NCBI GenBank assembly: GCA_022574595.1 | Contig: JACZRS010000013.1 | Span: 62,001-126,000 of the forward strand | Length of the DNA: 64,000 nt | Direction of reading: 5' to 3' | Source: Planctomycetota bacterium | Lineage (GTDB): Bacteria; Planctomycetota; Phycisphaerae; Phycisphaerales; SM1A02 | In this document: positions 26,874 to 37,075 of the stretch, in pieces | How the letters are laid out: every line of letters begins with the position of its first letter | Position numbering within the stretch: the stretch's first letter is position 1 | Made by a program: the position numbers and the translations under genes | Notes under the pieces: generated by a model | What the model was told of the DNA's origin: nothing | Databases searched by the model: none | What the model saw: only the letters and a program-made list of their open reading frames with translations

Positions 26874-27113
26874 TCATGCTCTGGGACGACTTTGTGAGCT
26901 TACATCTGCTCGGAGAAGTCGCTCGCCCTGTTCGGGGGTGATTGATCCCTCAGCAATATAGGCAGCTATCTCTCTGCGGCTTTTCTCTCGGGCGCCAGTC
27001 GTGAAAATTGATGTAACTGCCTTGATGAGAGAACTTGCGAGCAATATTAACCCGACCAAAGACACAACCACCACATACATGTGATCATCCAATAATTCTA
27101 GAATCTGATCCAT
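26874..27113 (-). CDS. Small single-pass membrane protein with SHOCT-like tail
   Basis: The start is ATG 27113, preceded by AGGAG at 27121-27125; the longer open frame from 27176 is not needed. The 79-residue product has one membrane helix (YVVVVSLVGLILLASSLI) and a cytoplasmic tail, REIAAYIAEGSITPEQGERLL. The tail has the shape of SHOCT or PspC-like short helical tails (helix, Gly-Ser-Ile turn, helix). It may serve in envelope stress or as an assembly adaptor. No operon partner is seen. The assignment is by shape only. Confidence 0.65.
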   Translation of the reverse strand: MDQILELLDDHMYVVVVSLVGLILLASSLIKAVTSIFTTGAREKSRREIAAYIAEGSITPEQGERLLRADVSSQSRPRA

Positions 27114-27525
27114 TGCAATACTCCTAATGTCCGCAAGAGCCTGGCTGTCTTCGTATGGTACTTCATTTGGGAGCACCCTCAGAGAAGGTTATTGGGTTGT
27201 TACGGACTAGCGTTTCATGCCCGATCCAGTTGGTCCTTTGACAATACTGATGCTTTATGGCTAGTACTGTCAACTATATATAGGATACGCATCCAGTTTA
27301 TGTCATGGCCGTCCGAAAATAAGCTATCTGAGACATGCAAATACCCTTGATTTTTATGGACTTGAATCAGAAGTGAGCTATATCCTTGGCTTACGATGGT
27401 CTTGATCTACGATTCTTGGAACAATGAAATATGTTACGGAAGTTATTACTTGTCTAGAGGCCGGTAGCAATTTAGGGCCAATAGACCCTAAAGAGCCATC
27501 TTGATAACAATGTGTTAGAGCCCCT
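27114..27525. other. Intergenic region between divergent genes
   Basis: This should hold promoters for the small membrane protein and the glycosyltransferase. TTGACA occurs at 27238-27243 without a good -10 partner at the usual spacing. No gene or repeat was recognised. Confidence 0.4.
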
Positions 27526-29031
27526 ATGAGCCCATTTGTCCAATTTATACTGATTTACTACATCACAGTTTGGGCTGTTATTTGTCTATATGGCCTACAT
27601 CGGTATTGGGTGGTATGGACATATATCAGGGATAAAGGCTGGAAGTCAGCGCCCAAGCCAGACAAGGATTTCCAAGCGCTGCCCAAAGTTACTGTTCAGC
27701 TACCTATGTTCAACGAACGGCACGTAGCTGAGCGAGTAATCGAGACTTGCTGCAAACTGGACTACCCAAGCGAACTTCTGCAAATTCAGGTTGTGGACGA
27801 TTCAACAGATGAATCTCAATTAATCGCCAAGCGCTGCTGTGAGCGAATGGTCGAAGCTGGTAATGATGTTCAGTATGTCCACCGTGAAAATCGCTACGGC
27901 TTTAAGGGTGGCGCGCTTGAAGATGCCATGTCATCGGTTACCGGCGAATTCATTGCGGTGTTTGATGCGGATTTTGTTCCGCCAAAGGATTTTCTGAAAA
28001 ACACCATCCACCACTTCACTGATGAATCAATAGGCATGGTGCAAACTCGTTGGTCGTATCTCAATCGTGATCAGTCACTTTTAACACAAGTTCAGGCAAT
28101 ACTCCTGGATGGTCATTTTGTTATTGAACAAACCGCACGAGCTGCAAGAGGACGATGGTTTAACTTCAACGGAACCGGAGGAATCTGGCGACGCAAGTGC
28201 ATTGAAGATGCGGGCGGTTGGCAGCACGATACTCTTACCGAAGACACGGATCTTTCTTATAGAGCGCAACTTGCTGGATGGAAATTCAAGTACCTTCAAA
28301 ACGTAACTTGCCCGGGCGAATTGCCTCCAACCGTTAGCGCATTTATGAGTCAGCAACATCGCTGGAACAAAGGCTTAATGCAAACCGGCATCAAGCTGCT
28401 GCCTCAAATTTTTCGCAGCAAGATTCCGCTGGCAACAAAGATCGAAGCGTTTTTTCATTTAACCTCACCGGTGCCCTACCTGGCTGTTCTGATGTTGGTG
28501 CTCCTGGCCCTGCCGGGTTTATATGTTGCACTTCCTGTTTACGAAATGCAGCCAACAATCGCACTGGCATTGGGAGGACTTTTCCTCATACTTGGCATGA
28601 TTGCTGCTTGCACGTTCTATGTTGTTTCTCAATGCGCGCAAGGACTCAGCTTTTGGCGAACCCTACTAAGACTGCCTGCGCTGATGGCTATTGGTGTTGG
28701 TATTAATGTACTAAACACCAAGGCAGCGATCGAAGCACTCATAAGGTATCAAAGCCCATTTGTTAGAACACCTAAGTACGCCAACGAAAAAGATAGTGAG
28801 CCGGATCCGATTATTAAAAATAAGCGCTTTGCTCTTCCAGCAGGATCGATAGAACTTGCGCTGGCGCTGATGATGATTGTTTGTGTAATGCTGAGCTTCA
28901 CCAGGCCCTACCTGATGATCGGCTTGCCCTTCCTGATTCTGTTTGCAGTTGGATATATCTCCATCGGACTTCCCAGCCTTCGCTCCGCTGTGATTGCTCG
29001 TCGGAGCAGCGCGCCTTTGCTCAAAGCCTAG
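27526..29031 (+). CDS. Membrane glycosyltransferase, family 2 (cellulose synthase-like)
   Basis: The 501-residue protein starts with one membrane helix (residues 5-22). The GT2 catalytic domain follows, with Asp91-Asp92, the DAD motif (147-149), TED (238-240, catalytic base) and QQHRW (276-280). Four or five C-terminal membrane helices follow (from about 315 to 490). This D,D,D,QxxRW layout is that of processive or large-product GT2 enzymes such as CESA/CslA and glucomannan synthases. The N-terminal sequence VTVQLPMFNERHVAERVI is typical of the CslA-like bacterial group. It probably makes a cell-surface glucan or mannan, or a glycolipid. The product cannot be told from the sequence. Confidence 0.9.
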   Translation: MSPFVQFILIYYITVWAVICLYGLHRYWVVWTYIRDKGWKSAPKPDKDFQALPKVTVQLPMFNERHVAERVIETCCKLDYPSELLQIQVVDDSTDESQLIAKRCCERMVEAGNDVQYVHRENRYGFKGGALEDAMSSVTGEFIAVFDADFVPPKDFLKNTIHHFTDESIGMVQTRWSYLNRDQSLLTQVQAILLDGHFVIEQTARAARGRWFNFNGTGGIWRRKCIEDAGGWQHDTLTEDTDLSYRAQLAGWKFKYLQNVTCPGELPPTVSAFMSQQHRWNKGLMQTGIKLLPQIFRSKIPLATKIEAFFHLTSPVPYLAVLMLVLLALPGLYVALPVYEMQPTIALALGGLFLILGMIAACTFYVVSQCAQGLSFWRTLLRLPALMAIGVGINVLNTKAAIEALIRYQSPFVRTPKYANEKDSEPDPIIKNKRFALPAGSIELALALMMIVCVMLSFTRPYLMIGLPFLILFAVGYISIGLPSLRSAVIARRSSAPLLKA

Positions 29032-29180
29032 GCTGAAATACATAGACAAAATATTTCCTAATAAACCCCTATCTGCGATTCTGAGCCATATTGCTACGGT
29101 CCGCTGTAGTTATCACCTGCACAAACTTCCAGACTCGCGCCGATGAACAGGCCTCCACCACCTTACTCGGAGCCTCGAAA

Positions 29181-29384
29181 ATGATGAGCAAGACTCAACT
29201 AATAAACTCGATCCAGCAGATAAATCAATCCGCGCGAGCTGAATGGCTTGCAGCTTTTGAGCCAAAAGCGCTGCAAGGTTATCTAGACCACCTGCAAATT
29301 ACTCTGGAACCGCGAGGCAGAAATAGTTCATGGATACGCCCTGCGGGTACACCGGTCATTGTTACACGAAACCCGTTATTCTAA
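29181..29384 (+). CDS. Small conserved-looking protein, unknown function
   Basis: The start is ATG 29181 (or the next codon, 29184), with GGAG ten bases before. It encodes about 67 residues: a basic and amphipathic N-terminal helix (QLINSIQQINQSARAEWL), a middle YLDHLQITLEPRG, and an end rich in short strands (SSWIRPAGTPVIVTR). It looks like a genuine small globular protein, and I have the impression of similar short proteins in other bacteria, but no function is known to me. The frame is open further upstream to 29091 but without a binding site. Confidence 0.55.
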   Translation: MMSKTQLINSIQQINQSARAEWLAAFEPKALQGYLDHLQITLEPRGRNSSWIRPAGTPVIVTRNPLF

Positions 29385-29488
29385 TTCTGATTAGACTTAC
29401 TTGCTAAATGAAGTTGTTGGATAGTTAGCCGACACTTTAAGAAGAGAAGAAGCAGGGAACGCTAATACTAAACTTACTGAATTGGCGA

Positions 29489-30049
29489 TTATGTATCGTC
29501 AAGCTTGTGTGCTGCGCTAGGGCTATCACGATCATCAGGTGAGCTGCGCTGCTTAAGTGAAAGTTGGTCAAGCTTCTTTTTAAGTAAACGCACACGAAGC
29601 AACGATCGAACTCTTGTTAACAATTCTAATTTGTTAACCGGTTTGGTTAGAAAATCATCTGTACCACATTCAACTGCGCGCTCGAAATCTCCCACTTCAT
29701 GCAATGCGGTAACCATAATGATCACCACATCGCGGGTACTGGGACTTGATTTAACTTTTTGACAAAGCTCAAAGCCGGACATCCTCGGCATCATCACATC
29801 AAGCAGAACCAGATCAGGCGGGTCATCCAAAATGGATTGGTATGCCTGCGATCCATCACGGGCTGTAGTTAACTTGCAGGGCAGGCTCTCCAGATAAGCC
29901 TGCATCAACTCGAGGTTCTGTTGATTGTCATCTACAAGGAGAATCTTAGCACCGACCAGATCCAATTCTTCCTCAGCAGCATTGGCAATTTGTGTTTGTC
30001 TTGTTGTATTCGGTTCGGTCATACTGTTCACGATTTTGTTGACGCCCAT
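29489..30049 (-). CDS. Single-domain response regulator
   Basis: The 186-residue protein has a complete CheY-like receiver domain at about 34-155: acidic pair Asp40-Asp41, phosphoacceptor Asp84 (VLLDVMMPRMSG), Thr114 and Lys136 (LTKPVNK). A short coiled tail follows (VRLLKKKLDQLSLKQ), with no DNA-binding or enzymatic output domain. It may work by protein contact, like CheY or the regulators associated with hybrid kinases. Its start overlaps the end of the upstream DUF2064 gene by 22 bases, so it is the last gene of the long ExbBD-VWA operon. ATG 30022 is an alternative start. Confidence 0.9.
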   Translation of the reverse strand: MGVNKIVNSMTEPNTTRQTQIANAAEEELDLVGAKILLVDDNQQNLELMQAYLESLPCKLTTARDGSQAYQSILDDPPDLVLLDVMMPRMSGFELCQKVKSSPSTRDVVIIMVTALHEVGDFERAVECGTDDFLTKPVNKLELLTRVRSLLRVRLLKKKLDQLSLKQRSSPDDRDSPSAAHKLDDT

Positions 30050-30750
30050 GATAGCGGCAATTTTTCTACTCTCTGAGCCAAGCTGCCAAGTGCTTCGTAA
30101 TCTTTTTCATCTTCTAACGAACTACTTAAAATCTGCTGCAACCTGCTGCGAAGAGCAACCAGATCCTCCTGGCGATCTACATCGTACCACAGCTTCAAAT
30201 TTGTGATACTTAAACCAGCCTGGGCGGCTCGATTACAAGTTTGATCGTAGACCATATCGCTACCCCAGTCGATTTCCTCCAGGATGCGGGGAAAGTATGA
30301 TCGGGCTGCCAGAGTCCAATAGCCGCCATCATCCGTTGGCCCTATGGCAATATCATTATTATTAAGTGCACCAGGAATCTCAGCCAAATGACTAAGCGGC
30401 ACATCCGGAACATCGCCACCGAAGAACGCAATAGGCTTATCAGTTCCAATTATGTTCCAAACTCGATCAAGACGCTGGCCTAGATTTCCATCTCCTTGAC
30501 CAACTACATTATCAAACTGCACAGCCAGATCAGATGCAAGCTGCTGGGCATCATCATCAGGCGATACTGCTAAGACAGTCTTGCTAATCCCCGTCAATCG
30601 CTTAGCAGTACACAAGAGCATTTCCCATGCAAGCTGTGATGCTTCATCCGCAGACAAGCAGCCTTCCTTGACAAGCCGCGTTTTAACTTGACCAGCCGTC
30701 GGGCGCTTGGCCATGAGTATTGCAGTAACTTCCCCTAGCAGCTTTGGCAT
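30028..30750 (-). CDS. DUF2064 / TIGR04282-type GT-A family protein
   Basis: The 240-residue protein matches the DUF2064 glycosyltransferase-A-like family. It has the N-terminal nucleotide-sugar loop AKRPTAGQVKTRL, the FFGGDVPDVPLSHL segment with the metal-binding acidic residues, the GPTDDGGYWTLAA motif, and a C-terminal YDVDRQEDL. Relatives are predicted nucleotidyl- or glycosyl-transferases of unknown substrate. It lies 12 bases after the secreted 269-residue gene and overlaps the response regulator. A link to the envelope operon is positional only. Confidence 0.85.
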   Translation of the reverse strand: MPKLLGEVTAILMAKRPTAGQVKTRLVKEGCLSADEASQLAWEMLLCTAKRLTGISKTVLAVSPDDDAQQLASDLAVQFDNVVGQGDGNLGQRLDRVWNIIGTDKPIAFFGGDVPDVPLSHLAEIPGALNNNDIAIGPTDDGGYWTLAARSYFPRILEEIDWGSDMVYDQTCNRAAQAGLSITNLKLWYDVDRQEDLVALRSRLQQILSSSLEDEKDYEALGSLAQRVEKLPLSWASTKS

Positions 30751-30762
30751 TAGAAGTACCCT

Positions 30763-31572
30763 TTAACGCGCCATCTCAGCGCTTACCCATTGGCGGTTTC
30801 GGTAGTACGCTTTTGACCCATCAACTAAAAGTGTTTGTTGCAGATTATCTGGATCAACTTCAAGTAGTGGTCGTGCATCCGTAAACAATTCATCCGCTGA
30901 CCATGTTCGATTATCTCCAGCGAGCAATGCTGCTTCAAGCTGCAACATGGATAAAAGATCATTACCTGCAATTGTCGGGCTTCTACCGCTGCGATAGAGC
31001 TTGCAGTCTTCTATAAACCGCTGCACGCCACCGCGCAAGACTCCGCCTGCTGCTTCTAATAATTCAGTTGCGCCCGGAGTATTAAGAGCAGCAATAGCGC
31101 GGTTGCCGTTACCTTTTCTGTAATGCGATAAAGCCTCGCTTACCGCCAATGCTGCACTGGGGCTAATCTGCTTGACCTGTGTTGTTTGCACCCAAGCTAC
31201 ACTACCTCCTCTTTCATCAAGAAGATCGCTAAGAGCTAAAAGGCGCTGTTTGTGGTGGACTCTGCTTTCCATATCCGCAAGAGCCAGGCACGCGCTTCGC
31301 CCAAGATTCTTAGGATCCAGCACACCTGATAGCGCAAATAGATGCTGAGCAAGTTTGCGGTGATATTCATCGTTAGCTGCATCTGCGATTTCCTCAGCCA
31401 ATTCGAAATACGCAAGAGGATTTGCTGGAGTTAAGGATTCCAGTCGCTGCTTCCACTGATCTACCTCATCAATCGTAGTTGCTGATGCGTTCTCTTGCTT
31501 ATCCGCAGCAATTACAGCAATTGTAATTAATGCTAACAATATAAGAAGCAATTTCCTGAGCTTTATATTCAT
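30763..31572 (-). CDS. Secreted helical-repeat protein of the motor operon
   Basis: The 269-residue protein has an N-terminal signal or anchor (LLLILLALITIAVIAA). The rest is helical with TPR-like stretches (ANPLAYFELAEEIADAANDEYHRKLA). It overlaps the upstream 980-residue gene by ATGA. No named family is recognised. The periplasmic location and position in the ExbBD operon suggest an accessory or adaptor subunit. Confidence 0.75.
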   Translation of the reverse strand: MNIKLRKLLLILLALITIAVIAADKQENASATTIDEVDQWKQRLESLTPANPLAYFELAEEIADAANDEYHRKLAQHLFALSGVLDPKNLGRSACLALADMESRVHHKQRLLALSDLLDERGGSVAWVQTTQVKQISPSAALAVSEALSHYRKGNGNRAIAALNTPGATELLEAAGGVLRGGVQRFIEDCKLYRSGRSPTIAGNDLLSMLQLEAALLAGDNRTWSADELFTDARPLLEVDPDNLQQTLLVDGSKAYYRNRQWVSAEMAR

Positions 31573-34511
31573 TGCCTACCTCCACCAGTGGTGCTGACAT
31601 CCAAACGCAGGCTCCAAACCTCCATGATTGTGCGTTCTATATCTGTTGCTTGATTTAGTACTTTGTTAATCCCACTACGCCTTACAGTTGCGCTAGCTAG
31701 CAGCGATCGCAAGCGCTCTGCAAGTTCTGGCTGCTCAGCAGATGTAATGTAAACAAGTAAATCTAAAACCGCTAATTGCTGAGCAACGAATTGCTGTAAG
31801 GTACCCTGGGCTAAAGATAGTCGCGATATCGCCCTGCGCCCTATTGATGAAAGATCGCCCGGTACCGGATCCGAAACAATGGCTGAGATCGCACGATCTC
31901 GCCACGCTTGGGCGAGCTGTTGAGCTGCATCGGTTGGTGAATTTGCGCCTGCGATCGGCCTAAGGTGTCCCTTGAGACTTGCGGTCCTGTTTATGTAAGA
32001 TTCTGAGATTAACTCACTAAGAAGATTTATCTGAGAATTGCCCACCACTTGCAAACGCAAACAATGCTCAACTAAGGCTAAGCGAGCTTCTGATTTCCAG
32101 GAAGTAGAGCGCACGGGGCCAAGCAGTTGTCCCGTCAAACGAGTTATAGCATCAGAAAGCACGCCGCTTGAAGTTACACCTGGAAATTGATCAAGCAATT
32201 CCAAAGCAACATTTGGGCCGTTTGAGAATTGCTCCACAAGAACCGAGCCGGCAAAAGCGCGCACCTCCTGTGGTGAACCTCGATAAATAATATTCACAAA
32301 TACTTCCGCATCGATAGGCCCAAGGTCCGTCCCTGCATCATCACGCAACATGCGAAGTAATTTAAGCTTCTGGGGTGTATTGCGCCCCTCTTGCTCAAAT
32401 GTAACCGCCCACATTGCATCATTACCAATTGCCTGGCCTGGAAGGCTATCTCTTCGAGAGAATTTGGGACGAGCAAGTACATCAGAATTGGGCGATGCAA
32501 TCGCAGATTCTGTACGGTATATAAGTTCACGCGCAACTATGGTTTTGCTTGCTACTAGTCTAGCTGCTGCTTCGTTTAGCCAACTGCTAATAAGCAATTG
32601 CTTCATTAAACCTTTGCGTCGATTTGGCAACGGGTCTGAAAGAATCTGCTCTACTAACGCTATCCATCGTGGGCCAAGTGTTGCATCAACAGACAAACCA
32701 CCTACAGCATCCGCAAAATCAACAACTTTATCCGCTTCGTCAGGCCATCTCAGCATTATGCGATCAGCAGTACGCCGCCTACGAACCCAATCTGCATCGT
32801 AGGCTAACACCAAATCTTCGCTAAACCATGAAGCTATTTGGGATTGCGCTAACAAACTTGTAAGCACCCACAGATCATCGTTGCCAATATTATCTGGATC
32901 ATCAAACAAAGCCTTGACGCTCTGCTTTACCATATTACTTGCGCGAAAATCTGCCATCGAGAGCAATCGGCCTAGAACATTAATGCTTGGTCCCGGATTG
33001 GATAGATCCGTCGAAGTTTGCATGATGACTGTTACGGTTCTTAAAAGTGCGCTATTCAGTCGCTCGCCTTGTGCTAAATATCTCTGAGCGCGAAGCCAGC
33101 ATTCCCAATAGTTATATATATCAGCTTCAAACTCTAAAACATCGACTAATTTGTGGGCTGCCTGGTCTAGCCACAATTGAGCACTTGATGAATTGCCTGT
33201 TTGGGTAACATGGAATTGATCTTCAATTGCAACATCCAGTTGCAGGCGTGCTTGATCTACCACCGCGGGCGCAAGATCCTTTCGCTCACTAATTTTCTGC
33301 AAAGTCAAGACCATCCACATGCCGCGCCAAATCTCAATCGGCTCATAAAACCGTTTTGTGTTTGGTGTTAGAGCAGATAATAGTTCATCGGAAACACTTG
33401 GCTTATCCGCAGCAGCATAAAATACTTCAAGGATCGCTGAGTCCAAATCTTCCTGCATACGAGCATCTAGTAACAACCAGGCATCACCTATAGTTTCGAT
33501 TATTTCCTTCCAATCGCGGTACACAGTCAGCGATGGTTCTTTAGCAATGATAATTTTTCGCGCAATCAAATCCAACTCATCCGGAAACTCCGCACATTCA
33601 TTAAGCGCTTCTGCCGCTGCTGTTGGAACCGATTCACCTAGAAAAGTAGGGATTTGTTGGAAATTTGCTATTCGCCTGCTTGAAGTATCAGGGTTTGGGA
33701 TTGCGTTTGCTTCATCCGTTAAGGAAGTATCAACCACCGGCAACTGCGACTTGATATTATCTGTGGTCGTATCTTTACTTGGAAATAAGGCAACACGAGC
33801 TATTACAAGCATGACTATCAGTGTAATTGTGCCGAACAAGAATGATAGCTTGATCTTGGTCCAGGTATGATCTTCTAAAAGTTGATTGCTTGGGGGAATA
33901 TAAGCAATAGGCTCTTGGATATCCATTGAAGCGGCAACAAGAGATGATTCAATGCGCCCCTGGCCAGATGTAATTTCTTCAACACCTAAGCGCGGCCCGC
34001 CTGACTTTGCATATTCACTTAAGCCTGTAACAACTCTTACCAAACCCTGTACGCTCAGGCCGTTTCCAGCAGCAAGTGCAACCAGCTTCGCTCTACTTGC
34101 GAAATTCCAGCCGCCACAACCAACCAGCACAGCCATTACTTGACGATCAAACATCGTAAGTTCACTGGAGCTAGGGCGAGCGCCAGAACGAGGCATCCAG
34201 CCAGGCGTGTTGCGTGAGGGTAATTTGCTGACTGTTTGTGGCTGAGGCCGCTGCGCTATCTTCGAATCAACAATACCTACGCCAAATTTAGCTACTTTTG
34301 TTAGCAGACTTGCCGCTTCGCGCAATTGCTTGCGAACTTCACTTGCTTCTTCATTTAGCCCTTCCGGATGAGCCTCAACTTGACTTAACCTCTTGCGCAA
34401 AGCTGCATCAATTTGCTCTATAGAAGATTTCGCTTGAGGTAAATCAAGTAATTCCCACGGGGGAGAATTACCTTTTACACCAATAAAACGCTGCATCGGA
34501 TCCATAGTCAC
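31569..34511 (-). CDS. Large single-pass membrane protein of the motor operon
   Basis: The 980-residue protein starts at GTG 34511 (GTGA overlap with the previous stop) or ATG 34505. The N-terminal 75 residues (PPWELLDLPQAKSSIEQIDA, then EAHPEGLNEEASEVRKQL) resemble a degenerate J-domain-like helical hairpin with HPE in place of HPD. A Pro/Ser-rich linker and a helix-rich stretch follow. One membrane helix lies near 222-245 (LSFLFGTITLIVMLVIARVAL). About 700 residues of helical repeats follow, predicted periplasmic. It would span the inner membrane, with a cytosolic head and a long periplasmic arm. No named family. It may be the scaffold of the complex. Confidence 0.75.
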   Translation of the reverse strand: MTMDPMQRFIGVKGNSPPWELLDLPQAKSSIEQIDAALRKRLSQVEAHPEGLNEEASEVRKQLREAASLLTKVAKFGVGIVDSKIAQRPQPQTVSKLPSRNTPGWMPRSGARPSSSELTMFDRQVMAVLVGCGGWNFASRAKLVALAAGNGLSVQGLVRVVTGLSEYAKSGGPRLGVEEITSGQGRIESSLVAASMDIQEPIAYIPPSNQLLEDHTWTKIKLSFLFGTITLIVMLVIARVALFPSKDTTTDNIKSQLPVVDTSLTDEANAIPNPDTSSRRIANFQQIPTFLGESVPTAAAEALNECAEFPDELDLIARKIIIAKEPSLTVYRDWKEIIETIGDAWLLLDARMQEDLDSAILEVFYAAADKPSVSDELLSALTPNTKRFYEPIEIWRGMWMVLTLQKISERKDLAPAVVDQARLQLDVAIEDQFHVTQTGNSSSAQLWLDQAAHKLVDVLEFEADIYNYWECWLRAQRYLAQGERLNSALLRTVTVIMQTSTDLSNPGPSINVLGRLLSMADFRASNMVKQSVKALFDDPDNIGNDDLWVLTSLLAQSQIASWFSEDLVLAYDADWVRRRRTADRIMLRWPDEADKVVDFADAVGGLSVDATLGPRWIALVEQILSDPLPNRRKGLMKQLLISSWLNEAAARLVASKTIVARELIYRTESAIASPNSDVLARPKFSRRDSLPGQAIGNDAMWAVTFEQEGRNTPQKLKLLRMLRDDAGTDLGPIDAEVFVNIIYRGSPQEVRAFAGSVLVEQFSNGPNVALELLDQFPGVTSSGVLSDAITRLTGQLLGPVRSTSWKSEARLALVEHCLRLQVVGNSQINLLSELISESYINRTASLKGHLRPIAGANSPTDAAQQLAQAWRDRAISAIVSDPVPGDLSSIGRRAISRLSLAQGTLQQFVAQQLAVLDLLVYITSAEQPELAERLRSLLASATVRRSGINKVLNQATDIERTIMEVWSLRLDVSTTGGGRQ

Positions 34512-37075
34512 TGCAAGCGCCCTTCAAGCGAATTAATGCGTTTATCAAGAGCCGCAAGTAATGCGCGCCAAGGCTCAGGTCCATAATCAGGATTCAACAG
34601 CTTCAGTTGATGCATAACTGCTCTGGCTCGCTGCAAATCCATCTCAGCTAAAACTAATATAAGGTGATATTTCGCTTCATACCATGATTCTGTACTTTGA
34701 TCACTGCCCGCAACTAAAGCTCGCCAACATGTAAGAGCACGCTGATTATTTCCTGATTTTTCAGATAATTCAGCTACAGCTCTTAAAACGTGTGCATCCC
34801 GTGGGCGCACGCTTAGCACCTTTTCATAGAGTATTAATGCATCATGTGCGCTTTGCTGGATTGCGTATTCTTTGAATTGCTGCATTAGAGCATCGGCAAC
34901 CGCTATGTGATATGCCAACACGCTGCTGCGCTTTATTGAATCGGGCTGAGCTTCAAATTCAGTCAAAATCCGCTGCCCGCATTTGACGATTAATCCCAAG
35001 GCTTCTGGAACATTAGTATTATTTTTTAGCTGCTGGCGCACCGAGTTAAATACTGTTCGTTGTGCCCCGCGCGACCATATTGATCCTTGATTACGCTGCC
35101 ATAACTCTCTGGCCACCCTGGCAGCGGCAAAAGTATTGTTATTTAGCAAACTTTCCTGCACTCGCCTGTAATCAATTTCATCTTGATAAGGAAGTAAGTC
35201 AAATTCGAGTCTATCTAGAGCATCAAACGCTTTTGTTGCGACGAGCAGTTGTGCAACTTCTTCACTAAGCGCTACTTCAAGGATTCGCCGACACCTCGAA
35301 ATGTATTGTTCGTTGCTTGCTGCATCCATATCAGGCGCATCATTTAATAATGGTGCCGCCACAACCAGATATTCCTTGCCATAGGTACTACGTTGAGTGC
35401 CTGATGAATCTCGAAACAGTTTGTATAGCGCTAGTGCTGCTTGTTTTCGTGCATCTTCGTATGCTTCACTATTTGCTGGAACCGATAGCAGTTCCTCTAT
35501 TACCTTTAGTGATGTAGACTTGCTGGCAGCCGCTCGTTTAACTATTAAACGTGGTGCCCGTGGGCTTGAAGGATACTGCGCTAAAAACCTGCTGATAAGT
35601 GAAGATAATTCTGCCGCTAGTGATGGGCTATTTGAAGCTTTAACAATATTGTCCAGACAAATAATGGCCATCCACAAAGCTTCAGGCGCATCCTCAGCTG
35701 GCAATTCATCAATAACTTCTTCAAATTCACTGCGTGCATCCAGGAATCGACTCTGAAAGTAACTACACCAGGCAATAAGCCATCTACAACCCGCAGCTGC
35801 TTGGGTATAACGGAACGCATCCGGTTCGGATAAGGCCGCTTCAAGTTCAACAGCTGCCCGTTCATATAATTCTACTAATCTCATCTCTACGGTTGGCCGC
35901 TGCGAACCGTGCAAGTCTCGTGCGCGTTGATAATGCCCAACCCCACGAACATAACGCATAGCAAATCCCGAACTGCCAAGCGCATCCGCACCATAGCGCT
36001 GCGCTAAATCTGATACTTGCTGCAATTCTCCTCTAGCTGCTAACTGTGCGACCGCCCATTGCGCAAGCTTTCCCGCTTCAGCATTTTGACTCTTAGCTTC
36101 AAGTGCATAAACCGCAGCCAATCGGATCCAAGTTAGTGGAACTTGCTCGTCTGCCTGCACATTCTCTAATATCGATCGTGCTGCTCGAAATTCATCATGC
36201 TCCAGATGTACAGTTATTTTCCAAACCGGAGCTTGAGTGCGCAGCTCACCGAATGTTTGTTCATGCTCTAAAAGTTGCACCCACCTGATCGCTGTAATAG
36301 AGCTTGCGGTAAGCGATTTACATAAAGCCATTCCCAGAATCGAACGCGCTATGGCTTCATTAGAACGCAAATCCACTGAGATATCTTCAGGTTGAGGGCG
36401 TGATGATTCAGCTTCTAATAAATCCGCAAATAGAACTTCCGCTATCCTGGCGTTTTCTGATCTTTGGTGTAGCCATGACTGGTAATAAAGCGCCCAAGCG
36501 TTTAGAAACTTACACTGAGCTAACAACCTATGGTATCTTTTCGCTTCTTGGACAAGAGTAACCATCTGTGCACCACTTGCGCGTATTAACCTGCGCTCCG
36601 CAAGATCCGATTGCTTCCTCAAATGCATGCGCAAATCGCGCAATTTCGGTATAAGGCCGGTAAGCGTTTCCTTGGCTTGATCCACTTGCTGTGGAGTACT
36701 TTGCCTGAGCCTGTGATCTTCTGCAATTTTCTCCGCAGCCCTAAAGGAACCTCTAAAGAGCGCCAGGCGCAGCTCATCCGTACTTTCTTTGGGAGCTGTA
36801 GCAAGTAACTTTTGTGCTCGCTGCTCAAGATCAATTCGATCAGCTTGATCGCTAGCAGCTTCAAGTAACTGTGAATATATTGTTGCAAGTCGCATCACTA
36901 AATCATTACGCTCTTCACCTTTAGCAGCTTCTAGCTGTTCTTGAAGATGTATTGCCAGGAGCTTGGATAAACCCAACCTCTCAAGGTAATCAGCAACATC
37001 ATCCGCCCTTGCGTTAGTAGCGAGTGTTGCCAGGAAAACGATAACGAGCAATACACCCCTACTTGGCCGGCACAT
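34508..37075 (-). CDS. Secreted TPR-like repeat protein of the motor operon
   Basis: The 855-residue protein has a signal peptide (GVLLVIVFLATLATNARA, cleavage near 24). It is built almost wholly of helical TPR/HAT-like repeats, clearest near the C-terminus (LILYEKVLSVRPRDAHVLRA, then SWYEAKYHLILVLAEMDLQR). It overlaps the ExbD2 gene by 17 bases and the 980-residue gene by GTGA. A periplasmic interaction scaffold is the likely role. Its partner is unknown, but the VWA protein and the 980-residue protein are candidates. Confidence 0.8.
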   Translation of the reverse strand: MCRPSRGVLLVIVFLATLATNARADDVADYLERLGLSKLLAIHLQEQLEAAKGEERNDLVMRLATIYSQLLEAASDQADRIDLEQRAQKLLATAPKESTDELRLALFRGSFRAAEKIAEDHRLRQSTPQQVDQAKETLTGLIPKLRDLRMHLRKQSDLAERRLIRASGAQMVTLVQEAKRYHRLLAQCKFLNAWALYYQSWLHQRSENARIAEVLFADLLEAESSRPQPEDISVDLRSNEAIARSILGMALCKSLTASSITAIRWVQLLEHEQTFGELRTQAPVWKITVHLEHDEFRAARSILENVQADEQVPLTWIRLAAVYALEAKSQNAEAGKLAQWAVAQLAARGELQQVSDLAQRYGADALGSSGFAMRYVRGVGHYQRARDLHGSQRPTVEMRLVELYERAAVELEAALSEPDAFRYTQAAAGCRWLIAWCSYFQSRFLDARSEFEEVIDELPAEDAPEALWMAIICLDNIVKASNSPSLAAELSSLISRFLAQYPSSPRAPRLIVKRAAASKSTSLKVIEELLSVPANSEAYEDARKQAALALYKLFRDSSGTQRSTYGKEYLVVAAPLLNDAPDMDAASNEQYISRCRRILEVALSEEVAQLLVATKAFDALDRLEFDLLPYQDEIDYRRVQESLLNNNTFAAARVARELWQRNQGSIWSRGAQRTVFNSVRQQLKNNTNVPEALGLIVKCGQRILTEFEAQPDSIKRSSVLAYHIAVADALMQQFKEYAIQQSAHDALILYEKVLSVRPRDAHVLRAVAELSEKSGNNQRALTCWRALVAGSDQSTESWYEAKYHLILVLAEMDLQRARAVMHQLKLLNPDYGPEPWRALLAALDKRINSLEGRLQ

